Part shown: positions 25,989-33,674 of the stretch, piece by piece
Position numbering within the stretch: the first letter of the stretch is position 1
How the letters are laid out: each line of letters opens with the position of its first letter
Assembly: GCF_004799405.1 (NCBI RefSeq)
Contig: NZ_SSMW01000085.1
Location: 1 to 64,000 of the forward strand
DNA length: 64,000 nucleotides
DNA from: Bradyrhizobium sp.
Lineage (GTDB): Bacteria; Pseudomonadota; Alphaproteobacteria; Rhizobiales; Xanthobacteraceae
Direction: 5' to 3'
Program-made: the position numbers and the translations under genes
The notes under the pieces: generated by a model
What the model saw: only the letters and a program-made list of their open reading frames with translations
Database searches by the model: none
What the model was told of the DNA's origin: nothing

Positions 25989-27176
25989 ATGGCGGTGTTG
26001 ACGGCAGAGACGGGAAGACGGGAAACGCGCAAGAGTTTCCGCGCGGCCGGATTCCGCGTCGAGTTTGTCCGCGACTGGAAACAGGCCGCCGCGCGCTGGC
26101 ACGGTCAGGATTCGCCGACGCCGTTCCAGGATGCCCGTTGGCTCGACGCCTGGTACAGCGCATTCGCCGGCCTCGACGATGTCGAGCCGCTGGTCGCCGT
26201 CATTTCGGATCCGGCAACGTCGGAACAGGTTGCCCTGTTGCCGCTGGTGCGCCGGATCCATGCCGGCATCCGGATCGTCGAATTCGCCGATCTTGCCTTG
26301 ACCGATTATAACGCGCCGATGCTGGGTAACGCCGCGCCGCGCGATGCCAAGGCGGCGCATCTGCTGTGGCGCAACCTGCTGGCGGCGCTGCGGCGCTTGC
26401 CCGGCGGCGCCGATCTCATCCGGCTGCGCAAGATGCCGGTCGATCTCGACGGCCGGCCCAATCCGCTGGCGCTGCTCGATGGCGTGCGCCCCTGTTCGCT
26501 CAACGGCAATCTGGTCACGACCGGCAACGATTTCGATGCCTGGCGCTATTCGCTGGAACGAACCGTGCGCAAGGAACTGGAGCGAAGCTGGCGGGTGTTT
26601 ACGCGCGATCCCGCAGCCATTTTCAAAATCGTCACAAACAAGGATGAGGCGCTGCGGATTCTTTCCACCATGGAGGTTCAGCAGGGTGCGCGGATACAGT
26701 ATCTCGGATTGAATTTCACTCTCAATGATGAGACCAGCACCGCGTTCTACCGCAACCTGGTCGGCGATGGTGTCGCCAGCGGCTATGCCGTGGTGTCGGC
26801 GCTGACATCCGGCGAGGAGGTGGTCGCGACCCTGCTCGGGATACGTACCGGTGCGCGCTATGTCATGGTTCGCATCAGCAACGCCGGCGAGAAGTGGTCG
26901 AACTGCTCGCCGGGCCGGCTGATCATCGAACGCACCATGGCGGCCTTGCATCGGGATGGCGTCCGCCAGTTCGACTTCAGCATCGGCAATTATGCCTATA
27001 AGCGCCGGTTCGGCGTGACGCCGTTTCCGCTGGTCGACCTCACCACGGCCCTGAGTTGGCGCGGCATTCCCTTTGCGGTGCGCGATCGCGCCGCGCGCGA
27101 GCTTCGCCGCCATCCGCGGCTTGCCGCCTTGGTAGGCCGCGCCTTCGGCAGGCCGGCCTCGCGCGAAGAGAATTAA
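25989..27176 (+). CDS. GNAT/FemAB-like acetyltransferase (CelD/BcsL type)
   Basis: The product is 395 residues from the ATG at 25989; an upstream in-frame start at 25923 would overlap the cupin gene. The N-half holds TPFQDARWLDAWYSAF, typical of the CelD/BcsL FemAB-like branch. The C-half holds the acetyl-CoA fold (Acetyltransf_6), including IRTGARYVMVRISNAGEK and the family-typical FDFSIGNYAYKRRFGV ending. Members are found in cellulose and exopolysaccharide clusters and probably acylate sugars or a lipid-linked intermediate in the cytoplasm. It is co-directional with the cupin gene. Its stop codon overlaps the tail of the opposite-strand DUF5996 gene by four bases. Confidence 0.83.
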   Translation: MAVLTAETGRRETRKSFRAAGFRVEFVRDWKQAAARWHGQDSPTPFQDARWLDAWYSAFAGLDDVEPLVAVISDPATSEQVALLPLVRRIHAGIRIVEFADLALTDYNAPMLGNAAPRDAKAAHLLWRNLLAALRRLPGGADLIRLRKMPVDLDGRPNPLALLDGVRPCSLNGNLVTTGNDFDAWRYSLERTVRKELERSWRVFTRDPAAIFKIVTNKDEALRILSTMEVQQGARIQYLGLNFTLNDETSTAFYRNLVGDGVASGYAVVSALTSGEEVVATLLGIRTGARYVMVRISNAGEKWSNCSPGRLIIERTMAALHRDGVRQFDFSIGNYAYKRRFGVTPFPLVDLTTALSWRGIPFAVRDRAARELRRHPRLAALVGRAFGRPASREEN

Positions 27177-28114
27177 ACCTGCCGCACCACGCCCGGTTGG
27201 CCTGGCGTGCATTCCAGCGCGTCCCGGTCCCAGTTCGCTGCATTGGCTGCGGCGTCATAGCTGCTTTGCAGGAAATCGAGCAGCACCTGGTCCGGCGCCT
27301 CGGCGGTGCGCACGGCGTCGTAGGGCAGGATGAATTCGCCGAGCGCTTCGCTGAAGAATGCAGCTTCCGGCAGCACCTTCACGGTCCGGAAACCCGGCGG
27401 TTCGGGATAGGCATAGGAATAGAACGCGGGGTAGTCGATCGCGCTGCTGCCGGGCCAGAAACCGGCGCTGCTTTCTTCATGGGAATAGGCTTCGCAGGCG
27501 ACTTCGTCAGGTAGATGAGGCACGCCGCCGGGATGGCGCGGCGCGCGCCGGCCCGAAAAGCGCGTCACCGCGAGATCGAAGCTGCCCCAGAAAAAATGTA
27601 CCGGGCTTGCCTTGCCGAGGAATCCGGTGCGGAACTGCTTGAACACCCGATCGACATTGACGAGAATCTGCAGGAAGCGCCGCACCGCGTCCGGATCGTA
27701 GGACGCATGCTTGCGGTCTTGCGAAAACCGGATCGGGTCCGGCAATTCGCTGGGCATCTCGTCGATGGCGACATGAATGCCAAGGTCGGCCAGATCAGCC
27801 ATCACGCCAGCATAGAAAGTCGCGACCGATTGTCCGGCCAGGGCAAGCTGCCGTTCCGCGCCATCGCTGGTCGAAATTCGTAAAACATGATCGATGAAGT
27901 CGAAATCGATCTGGAAGGTCCTGATACCGTCGGGGATAGGCGAGGTCGTTAGTCCGCGCGCGGTGACATACAGTGCGACCTGCCAGGAATGATTGAGCCA
28001 GGGCGCGCGCTCAAGACGGATCTTGCCGACGATCTGGGTCCACAGATGCAGCGTTTCGTAGGTCTCGCGCCACGACGCGATAGGCAATTCCGGCCATGCA
28101 GCCTGTGATGTCAT
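27173..28114 (-). CDS. DUF5996 family protein
   Basis: This 313-residue soluble protein starts MTSQAAWPELPIASWRETYE, which continues TLHLWTQIVGKIRL, the DUF5996 opening. Other conserved stretches are APWLNHSWQVALYVTARGL, VHFFWGSFDLAVTRFSGRRA and EESSAGFWPGS. The family has no assigned function; several His/Trp/Glu-rich motifs hint at a binding pocket but no catalytic set is obvious. The ATG at 28114 is chosen over 28168 because the family starts there. It is convergent with the FemAB-like gene and appears to be a single-gene transcript. Confidence 0.85.
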   Translation of the reverse strand: MTSQAAWPELPIASWRETYETLHLWTQIVGKIRLERAPWLNHSWQVALYVTARGLTTSPIPDGIRTFQIDFDFIDHVLRISTSDGAERQLALAGQSVATFYAGVMADLADLGIHVAIDEMPSELPDPIRFSQDRKHASYDPDAVRRFLQILVNVDRVFKQFRTGFLGKASPVHFFWGSFDLAVTRFSGRRAPRHPGGVPHLPDEVACEAYSHEESSAGFWPGSSAIDYPAFYSYAYPEPPGFRTVKVLPEAAFFSEALGEFILPYDAVRTAEAPDQVLLDFLQSSYDAAANAANWDRDALECTPGQPGVVRQV

Positions 28115-28194
28115 CGCTAGCTCCAGACGAAAAAGCCGGACCCATCCGGTCCGGCCTTTATATTCCAACTTTCGACGATGGAGGGTCGGCGCGG

Positions 28195-28368
28195 CTACTT
28201 CTTCTTGCCGTCCTTGCCGAAGGCGGCGTCGACGTCATCTTTCTTGATGCGGGCTGCGGGATTGCCGGGCTGGCCGAGGTTCTGTTCCTCGGTGCCGTCG
28301 CCCATCATGCCGGGGTGCTTTTCGGCGGGGGCCTTGGTGGTGTGCTTGGAATCGGGCTTGTTGCTCAT
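28195..28368 (-). CDS. Small hydrophilic protein, 57 residues
   Basis: The gene encodes a lysine- and asparagine-rich, probably disordered protein starting MSNKPDSKHTTKAPAEKHPG and ending DAAFGKDGKKK. GGAGA precedes the ATG at a standard distance. I do not recognise a characterised family. The composition is similar to small stress-type hydrophilic proteins of rhizobia, but that is only an impression. It precedes DUF5996 on the same strand by 80 bases. Confidence 0.6.
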   Translation of the reverse strand: MSNKPDSKHTTKAPAEKHPGMMGDGTEEQNLGQPGNPAARIKKDDVDAAFGKDGKKK

Positions 28369-28466
28369 CGCAAAGTCTCCAGGCGCGGGTGCGCGGGACC
28401 TAACTTCGCACGAACCTTTCGGTTCCGCTACGTTATCGGTCGTGGACGTCAATCAACGGATCGAGA

Positions 28467-28598
28467 TCAGGATTTTGGGCATTCCGCGCAATACCGTTTG
28501 CCGCGCGAGGCGCGGAAAAGGCTGCGGCACCACCAGCGCCGCGCGATCGCCTTCAGGGGGTTGCGCGTCAGTTGATAGATAAGGAGAATTTCGATCAT
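28467..28598 (-). CDS. Possible small basic protein, 43 residues
   Basis: This short frame starts MIEILLIYQLTRNPLKAIAR, continues RWWCRSLFRASRGKRYC and ends AECPKS. It has a hydrophobic start and a strongly basic, cysteine-containing end. A weak GGACGA lies upstream. Nothing else occupies the 298-base gap between the 57-residue protein and wrbA. It may be a genuine small membrane-associated peptide or chance. Confidence 0.3.
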   Translation of the reverse strand: MIEILLIYQLTRNPLKAIARRWWCRSLFRASRGKRYCAECPKS

Positions 28599-28666
28599 GG
28601 CATAGTCCGTCGTCCCTCACGGCAAATGGGGCGGCATCGACCTGGGAGAATGCCGCTCGCGACGCA

Positions 28667-29266
28667 TCAGCCATGCAGTTTCTTCGCGGTCTCCGCGATC
28701 ACGCGTCCTTGATAGCGCGCGCCTTCCAGCTCGTTGTCGGAGGGCTGCCGGCTGCCGTCGCCGCCGGTAATGGTGGTCGCGCCGTAAGGCGAGCCGCCGG
28801 TGACCTGGTCGAGCTTCATCTGGCCGCCAAACCCGTAATTCAGGCCGACGATGGTCATGCCGAAATGCAACAGGTTGGTGACAATGGAGAACAGCGTGGT
28901 TTCCTGGCCGCCGTGCTGGGTCGCGGTCGAGGTGAAGGCGCCGCCGACCTTGCCGTGCAGCGCGCCCTTGGCCCAGAGGCCACCGGCCTGGTCGAGAAAA
29001 TTCGCCATTTGCGACGCCATCCGGCCAAACCGCGTGCCGGTGCCGACAATGATGGCGTCATAATTGGCGAGTTCCTCGATCTTCGCCACCGGCGCTGCCT
29101 GATCGAGCTTGTAGTGCGAGGCTTTGGCGACATCCGGCGGCACCAGTTCCGGTACCCGTTTGATGTCGACCGTGACGCCGGCGCCACGGGCACCCTCGGC
29201 GACGGCGTTTGCCATGGTCTCGATGTGACCATAGGCGGAATAATAGAGAACGAGAACTTTGGTCAT
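28667..29266 (-). CDS. wrbA: NAD(P)H:quinone oxidoreductase, WrbA type
   Basis: This 199-residue flavodoxin-like protein matches the WrbA family in length and motifs. The FMN phosphate loop is [14 protein letters not shown] at the N-terminus. The WrbA-specific insertion contains [16 protein letters not shown] around residue 73. [15 protein letters not shown] lies near residue 111, and [20 protein letters not shown] near 157-176. It is a tetrameric cytoplasmic enzyme that reduces quinones by two electrons and protects against oxidative stress. It stands alone with its own upstream region, which contains a dispersed palindromic repeat (29303-29424), and is followed by a 68-base gap to a doubtful small frame. 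Confidence 0.95.
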   Translation of the reverse strand: MTKVLVLYYSAYGHIETMANAVAEGARGAGVTVDIKRVPELVPPDVAKASHYKLDQAAPVAKIEELANYDAIIVGTGTRFGRMASQMANFLDQAGGLWAKGALHGKVGGAFTSTATQHGGQETTLFSIVTNLLHFGMTIVGLNYGFGGQMKLDQVTGGSPYGATTITGGDGSRQPSDNELEGARYQGRVIAETAKKLHG

Positions 29267-29302
29267 GGTGGTCTCCGATAGGTTTGGATTTTGCGATTTA
29301 AA

Positions 29303-29424
29303 ATTCGTCGTGGCCGGGCTTGGTCCCGGCCATCCACGTCTTGTCCGCTCAACAGGAAAGGCGCGGATGCCCGGGACATCTTGCGCGAAGACGCGCTTCG
29401 CGCTTTTGGCCCCGGCATGACGAG
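29303..29424. repeat. Dispersed GC-rich palindromic intergenic repeat
   Basis: CGTCGTGGCCGGGCTTGGTC followed by CCGGCCATCCACG at the left is mirrored by GGATGCCCGGGACATC and GGCCCCGGCATGACGA at the right. This is the layout of the CGTCATGGCCGGGCTTGTCCCGGCCATCC repeat I recall from many Bradyrhizobium intergenic regions. It fills the gap between wrbA and the pirin gene. Confidence 0.7.
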
Positions 29425-29451
29425 CGAGAGAGTGTTCGTCGACAATGAGAG

Positions 29452-30150
29452 TTATGCCGCGTCGACCAGCACCAGTTCCGAATCCTCAAGCGCGGTGATC
29501 TTCAGCTTTGCCTCGTCGCGGATCGCGACGCCGTCGCGGGCGTTGACGCGTACGCCGTTGATCTCGACCGCGCCCGCTGCCGGGACCAGATAGAGGTTGC
29601 GGGTTTTGCCGGGCGCATATTCGGCGCTCTCGCCGGCTTTCAGCGTGGTGGCGAGCACCCGCGCATCGGCGCGGATCGGCAGCGCGTCGTTGTCGGCCGC
29701 AAAGCCGCTGGCGATGGTGACGAATTTTCCCGAGCGGTCCGACTTCGGAAACGGCTTGGCGCCCCAGGTCGGCTGGCCGCCTTCGGTGCTGGGCTCGATC
29801 CAGATCTGGAAGATTTTTGTTTTGGTCGGCTCGAGATTGTATTCGGAATGACGGACGCCGGAGCCGGCGCTCATCACCTGCACGTCGCCGGCTTCGGTAC
29901 GCCCCTTGTTGCCGAGACTGTCCTGATGCGTGATCGCGCCTTCGCGGACGTAGGTGATGATCTCCATGTTGGCATGGGGATGGGCGGGAAAGCCGGTGTT
30001 GGGCGCGATCTCGTCGTCGTTCCAGACGCGAAGGCTGCCATGGCCCATATTGCTGGGATCGTAATGGCTGCCGAACGAGAAGTGATGCTTGGCCTTGAGC
30101 CAGCCGTGGTCGGCGCCGCCAAGTTTATTGAAGGGCCTGAGTTCGATCAT
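29452..30150 (-). CDS. Pirin family protein (bicupin, putative quercetinase-like)
   Basis: The product is 232 residues from the ATG at 30150 ([20 protein letters not shown]). Cupin 1 carries the metal site [18 protein letters not shown] with further ligands at HSEYN. The second cupin has lost metal ligands, as usual for bacterial pirins. These proteins oxidise flavonoids such as quercetin or act as metal-dependent regulators; the precise role varies. AAGGAC lies about 9 bases before the start. Upstream frames that extend it further are antisense to the LysR gene. A divergent LysR regulator 115 bases away is the classic arrangement, so regulation by that protein is likely. Confidence 0.92.
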   Translation of the reverse strand: MIELRPFNKLGGADHGWLKAKHHFSFGSHYDPSNMGHGSLRVWNDDEIAPNTGFPAHPHANMEIITYVREGAITHQDSLGNKGRTEAGDVQVMSAGSGVRHSEYNLEPTKTKIFQIWIEPSTEGGQPTWGAKPFPKSDRSGKFVTIASGFAADNDALPIRADARVLATTLKAGESAEYAPGKTRNLYLVPAAGAVEINGVRVNARDGVAIRDEAKLKITALEDSELVLVDAA

Positions 30151-30193
30151 GGGATTTGTCCTTGTTGAATTCCGGTTCGCTCTGGATATGCGC

Positions 30194-30259
30194 TTTCCCA
30201 TGGTGCATAAATAGAAATGATCGAAACACATTGTTTCCACTACTGTACCAATTGGGAAA
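30194..30259. promoter_or_regulatory. Divergent operator region between pirin and LysR genes
   Basis: Three nested dyads are visible. TTTCCCATGGTGCA (30194-30207) is mirrored imperfectly by TGTACCAATTGGGAAA (30244-30259). Between them, GAAACA-CAT-TGTTTC (30223-30237) is a perfect 15-base palindrome. This fits LysR-type recognition and activation sites, but which dyad binds is inference. Confidence 0.5.
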
Positions 30260-30265
30260 TTCCAC

Positions 30266-31177
30266 ATGACAAAACTCCCGGACTTCGAAGGGTTGGCGAT
30301 TTTCGCAAAAGTCGTGGAATTACGGTCGTTTGCGGGTGCCGCCGCCGAGTTGGCGCTGTCCAAGGCGACGGTGTCCAAGGCGGTCAGCCGGCTGGAGGCG
30401 CGGCTTGGTGCGCGGCTGTTCAACCGCACCTCGCGGCGGCTGGCCTTGACCGATGCCGGGCAAAAACTATCCGCGCGCGCCGCACGACTGCTGCGTGACG
30501 GCGAGGACGCGGAGAACGAGGCGCTGGCGCAGGCGGTGGCGCCGCGCGGACTGGTGCGGCTCGCGGTGCCGATGACCTTCGGGGTGAGGGCGGTGGCGCC
30601 GATCCTGCCGGCGTTCATTGCCGAATATCCCGATGTCGCGATCGATCTTCACTTGAGCGACGCCATGGTCGATCTGATCGGCGAAGGCTTCGATGCCGGC
30701 TTGCGGATCGCGAGCCTGCCGGATTCGTCCCTGATCGCGCGGCGGCTGTGCGCGATGCCGCGCTATACGGTGGCCTCGCCCGACTACCTCAAGCGACACG
30801 GCCGGCCGACCCACCCGATGCATCTGGCGCAGCACCGATGCCTCGGTTACGCCTATCTGTCGACGCCCGACGTCTGGCATTACACCAATGCCGCCGGCGA
30901 ACAGGCCAGCGTGCGCCCCGCCGGTCCCTTGCGCGTCAACAATGGCGAGGCGCTGATGCCGGCGCTGCTCGCAGGACTAGGCATCGCCGATCTGCCCGAC
31001 TTCATCGTCGGCGACGCCATCGCGTCGGGCGAAGTCGAAGTGATCCTGAAGGGCTGGAAGCAGAGCGAGGGCGCCGTGCACCTGGTGACCCCGCCCGGCG
31101 GCCCGCGCCCGGCGCGCGTCGAGGTGCTGGCAGAGTTTCTGGCGAAGCATTTTATGAAGCGATCGAAACGGAAATGA
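30266..31177 (+). CDS. LysR-family transcriptional regulator
   Basis: This 303-residue LTTR has an N-terminal winged helix-turn-helix in the first 60 residues (FAKVVELRSFAGAAAELALS, then KATVSKAVSRLEARLGARLF, then NRTSRRLALTDAG). A LysR_substrate domain follows (FDAGLRIASLPDSSLIARRL). The sequence belongs to the large group of LTTRs found next to pirin or quinone reductase genes. It probably controls the divergent pirin gene and itself through the palindromes in the 115-base gap. A short gap follows before the second Bug gene, which could be read through from this transcript. The effector is unknown. Confidence 0.93.
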   Translation: MTKLPDFEGLAIFAKVVELRSFAGAAAELALSKATVSKAVSRLEARLGARLFNRTSRRLALTDAGQKLSARAARLLRDGEDAENEALAQAVAPRGLVRLAVPMTFGVRAVAPILPAFIAEYPDVAIDLHLSDAMVDLIGEGFDAGLRIASLPDSSLIARRLCAMPRYTVASPDYLKRHGRPTHPMHLAQHRCLGYAYLSTPDVWHYTNAAGEQASVRPAGPLRVNNGEALMPALLAGLGIADLPDFIVGDAIASGEVEVILKGWKQSEGAVHLVTPPGGPRPARVEVLAEFLAKHFMKRSKRK

Positions 31178-31288
31178 TTTTTTTAACCCGGAATGGACAG
31201 TGAAATGGGCGCGGCTATGCAACGTCGTCGGTTTCGGGCTACGCTCCTTCCAACAACAAACCGAAAATTCTCCGGAGAGAAACCGCCG

Positions 31289-32278
31289 ATGAATCGACGT
31301 GAACTTCTGAAAGCCGCCGTAGCCGCGCCGTTGGCGCAGGTCGCGCTCTCGAACGCGGCACTGGCGCAAGCCGCATGGCCGGCGCGCACCATCAGCATGA
31401 TTGTGCCGTTCCCGGCCGGCGGCCAGGCCGATCTTGCCGCGCGGCCCGTAGCGCTCGCACTGGAGAACATTCTCGGCAAGTCCGTGATCGTCGACAACCG
31501 CGCCGGCGGCGCCGGTGGAGCGATCGGCAACGCGGCGGCGGCACGCGCCGAGCCCGACGGTTATACGCTGTTGATGACGCTGTCGTCGCTGGCGGTGTTG
31601 CCCGAAGCGGACCGGCTGTTCGACCGGCCTCCGGTCTATGAAGTTTCGCAATTCGCACCGGTTGCGCGCGTGCTCGCCGATCCCACTTTGCTCGCGGTGC
31701 CGGCCTCGGCGCCATGGAAGACGCTGCAGGATTTCGTCGATGACGCCAAACAACGTCCCGGTCAAATTCCCTACGGCTCATCGGGCCCCTACGGCACGCT
31801 GCATGTGGCGATGGAGATGTTCGCCGCCAGCGCCGGCATCAAGCTGCTGCACATCCCGTTCCGCGGCGCCGGTCCCGCACTTAATGCGCTGATGAGCGGC
31901 ACGGTGCAGGCGCTGGCGTCGGCGCCGGGCACGCTGAAGCAACAGGTCGATGACGGCAGGATGCGCGTGCTCGCGAACTGGGGCGCAGAGCGGATTGCGA
32001 GCTTTCCCGATCTGCCGACCTTCAGGGAACTCGGCTACAAGGATGTCGAGTTCTACATCTGGGCTGGATTGTTCGCGCAAAGCGCGCTGCCGGCTCCGAT
32101 CATGATGCGGTTGCGCGAGGCGATGGCGCAAGCGGTCAAAAGCCCCGAGGTGACCAAGACCTTCGAGACCGCGGGCAGCCCGGTCGCCTACATGGACGCG
32201 CCGGAATTCTCAAAATTCGTCGCCGAGGACTCGGCGCGTCTGATCGCTGCAGTGAAGAAAATCGGCAAGGTGGAGTAG
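31289..32278 (+). CDS. Bug-family (TctC-like) solute-binding protein
   Basis: The product is 329 residues from the ATG at 31289, preceded by GGAGAG. The signal peptide begins MNRRELLKAAVAAPLAQVAL, and the twin arginine with ELLK looks like a Tat signal. The Bug fold markers are TISMIVPFPAGGQADLAARP, VDNRAGGAGGAIGNAAAARA and EPDGYTLLMTL. It binds a small carboxylated ligand in the periplasm. It has no membrane transporter genes beside it, so it is another orphan Bug. It follows the LysR gene on the same strand after 111 bases and may be part of its regulon. Sequence divergence from the Bug at 3486-4466 indicates a different ligand. Confidence 0.9.
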   Translation: MNRRELLKAAVAAPLAQVALSNAALAQAAWPARTISMIVPFPAGGQADLAARPVALALENILGKSVIVDNRAGGAGGAIGNAAAARAEPDGYTLLMTLSSLAVLPEADRLFDRPPVYEVSQFAPVARVLADPTLLAVPASAPWKTLQDFVDDAKQRPGQIPYGSSGPYGTLHVAMEMFAASAGIKLLHIPFRGAGPALNALMSGTVQALASAPGTLKQQVDDGRMRVLANWGAERIASFPDLPTFRELGYKDVEFYIWAGLFAQSALPAPIMMRLREAMAQAVKSPEVTKTFETAGSPVAYMDAPEFSKFVAEDSARLIAAVKKIGKVE

Positions 32279-32354
32279 GGGAGCAGGCAGGCCTCACACT
32301 TGGGCCCGGGGCGGCGGGCCTTCCCAAGCCCCGTTTGTTTTGCATTTTGGACCG

Positions 32355-32822
32355 CTAGGCGCGTACCTCGCAGACATCGATCCATTCGGCGCCGACCAGT
32401 TCAGCCATCCGCGACGGCGCGATCCGCACCGCGCTGTGGGTCGAGCCCGCCGCCGGCACCACCTCGTCGAATGCTTTGAGCGATACATCGCAATAAACCG
32501 GCAGCGGCGTCTTCAATCCGAACGGACAGACGCCGCCGACCTCATGGCCGGTGATGGCGGCGACTTCGTCGAGGCCGAGCATCTTCGGCTTGACGCCGAA
32601 CTGCGCCTTGACCTTCCTGTTGTCCATCCGCGCGGTACCCGAGGTGACGATCAGCACCACGCGTTCGCCGATCCGCAGCGACAGCGTCTTTCCGATCCGC
32701 GCCGGCTCGACGCCGTAGGCTTCGGCGGCCAGCGCCACCGTCGCCGAACTCAGGGGCGATTCGATCACGGCGATATCGGGAGCCTTTTCGGCGAAAAACG
32801 CCCGGACCGATTCAAGACTCAT
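32355..32822 (-). CDS. YbaK/EbsC (ProX-like) aminoacyl-tRNA deacylase family protein
   Basis: This 155-residue single-domain protein of the YbaK/INS superfamily shows SATVALAAEAYGVEPARIGK with the invariant lysine, VLIVTSGTARMDNRKVKAQF, and TGHEVGGVCPFGLKTPLPVY. The GG-CPFG motif is diagnostic. These proteins hydrolyse misacylated tRNAs such as Ala-tRNA(Pro) in trans. Its start overlaps the end of the haloacid-dehalogenase gene by 11 bases, so the two are translationally coupled, which is an unusual partner for a tRNA editing factor. The exact misacylated tRNA is not deducible. Confidence 0.9.
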   Translation of the reverse strand: MSLESVRAFFAEKAPDIAVIESPLSSATVALAAEAYGVEPARIGKTLSLRIGERVVLIVTSGTARMDNRKVKAQFGVKPKMLGLDEVAAITGHEVGGVCPFGLKTPLPVYCDVSLKAFDEVVPAAGSTHSAVRIAPSRMAELVGAEWIDVCEVRA

Positions 32823-33558
32823 GCGCTGCCACCAGGGCAGGCAGTTCCGACAGCGTATGAATGCGGTAGTCCGGTTCGAGCCCGAGTTCGTCCATCTGCG
32901 TCCGGATCGCCTTGAACATCGTAAGCGGTGCGATCAGGTCGTTCCTGACGCAGGCTTCAGCGATCGCTTCCGGCGTCACCCGCTCGATCCAGGCGACGTT
33001 CAAGCCGAACGCCTTGGCGCCGCAGGCGTCCCACGGGTTCGACGACACGAACAGCGTTTCCTCAGGTGCTGCGCCGAGTTGCTCTTCGATCAAGCTGTAG
33101 GCGTCCGGACTCGGTTTGAAAATTCGTTTGGAGTCGATGCTGATGGTCGCGTTCAACAGGCGGTCGAGCCCGCTGTTGCGCACCAGCGCGTTGAGCATGC
33201 CAGTGCTGCCGTTGGAAAGAATCGCAAGCTTGCGGCCGTGCATCGCCGCCAGTGTCGCCCTAACATCGGGATAGAGATCGAGATGCAGGTATTTGTCCAT
33301 GATGCGTTCGAACACGGCCGGGTCGCTTTGCAGGCTAAGGCATCGCAGCGTGTAGGTCAGCGAATCCCGCGTAATCACGGAAAAATCCTGATAGCGGCGC
33401 ATCAGCGAGCGCAGCCAGGTGTATTCGAGCTGCTTGATCCGCCAGATCTGGGTGATGATCCCGCCGTAGCCGGGAAACGCCTGCTCGGTGATCGATGCCA
33501 CCGACTGGATATCGAACAGCGTGCCATAGGCATCGAACACAACGGCTTTGACGGTCAC
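32812..33558 (-). CDS. Haloacid dehalogenase type II (HAD superfamily)
   Basis: This 248-residue HAD protein of the L-2-haloacid dehalogenase group has motif I VFDAYGTLFD with the nucleophilic Asp, motif II LAILSNGS, the lysine in IFKPSPDAYSLIEE and motif III FVSSNPWDACGAKAFG. YGTLFD and SSNPWD are the type II dehalogenase signatures. The enzyme would hydrolyse short 2-haloalkanoic acids in the cytoplasm, or act as a related phosphatase. The gene overlaps ybaK by 11 bases. It is divergent from the GT25 gene with about 115 bases between them, where the promoters must lie. Confidence 0.88.
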   Translation of the reverse strand: MTVKAVVFDAYGTLFDIQSVASITEQAFPGYGGIITQIWRIKQLEYTWLRSLMRRYQDFSVITRDSLTYTLRCLSLQSDPAVFERIMDKYLHLDLYPDVRATLAAMHGRKLAILSNGSTGMLNALVRNSGLDRLLNATISIDSKRIFKPSPDAYSLIEEQLGAAPEETLFVSSNPWDACGAKAFGLNVAWIERVTPEAIAEACVRNDLIAPLTMFKAIRTQMDELGLEPDYRIHTLSELPALVAAHES

Positions 33559-33674
33559 GGCGATTCCCTTGCTCGACTGGCTGGCGCGTTGTTCCCGCCC
33601 GATGATTTTGCCAGTATATCGGTATCGGGCCGCCGGCGGGAAGGCGGGCAGCGCTCGAACGTGATGGACAGTCC

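Noticed and set aside
24845..26032. Upstream extension of the GT4-type gene to a 759-residue protein
   Set aside because: The extension is antisense to the cupin gene and lacks glycosyltransferase or other features; the real start is at 24844.
30151..30618. Upstream extension of the pirin gene giving a 388-residue frame
   Set aside because: It is antisense to the LysR gene and covers the divergent operator region; pirins start at MIELRPF.
32303..32320. GGCCCG/CGGGCC hairpin after the second Bug gene
   Set aside because: The stem is short and there is no clean U-tract directly after it, so it is not called as a terminator.
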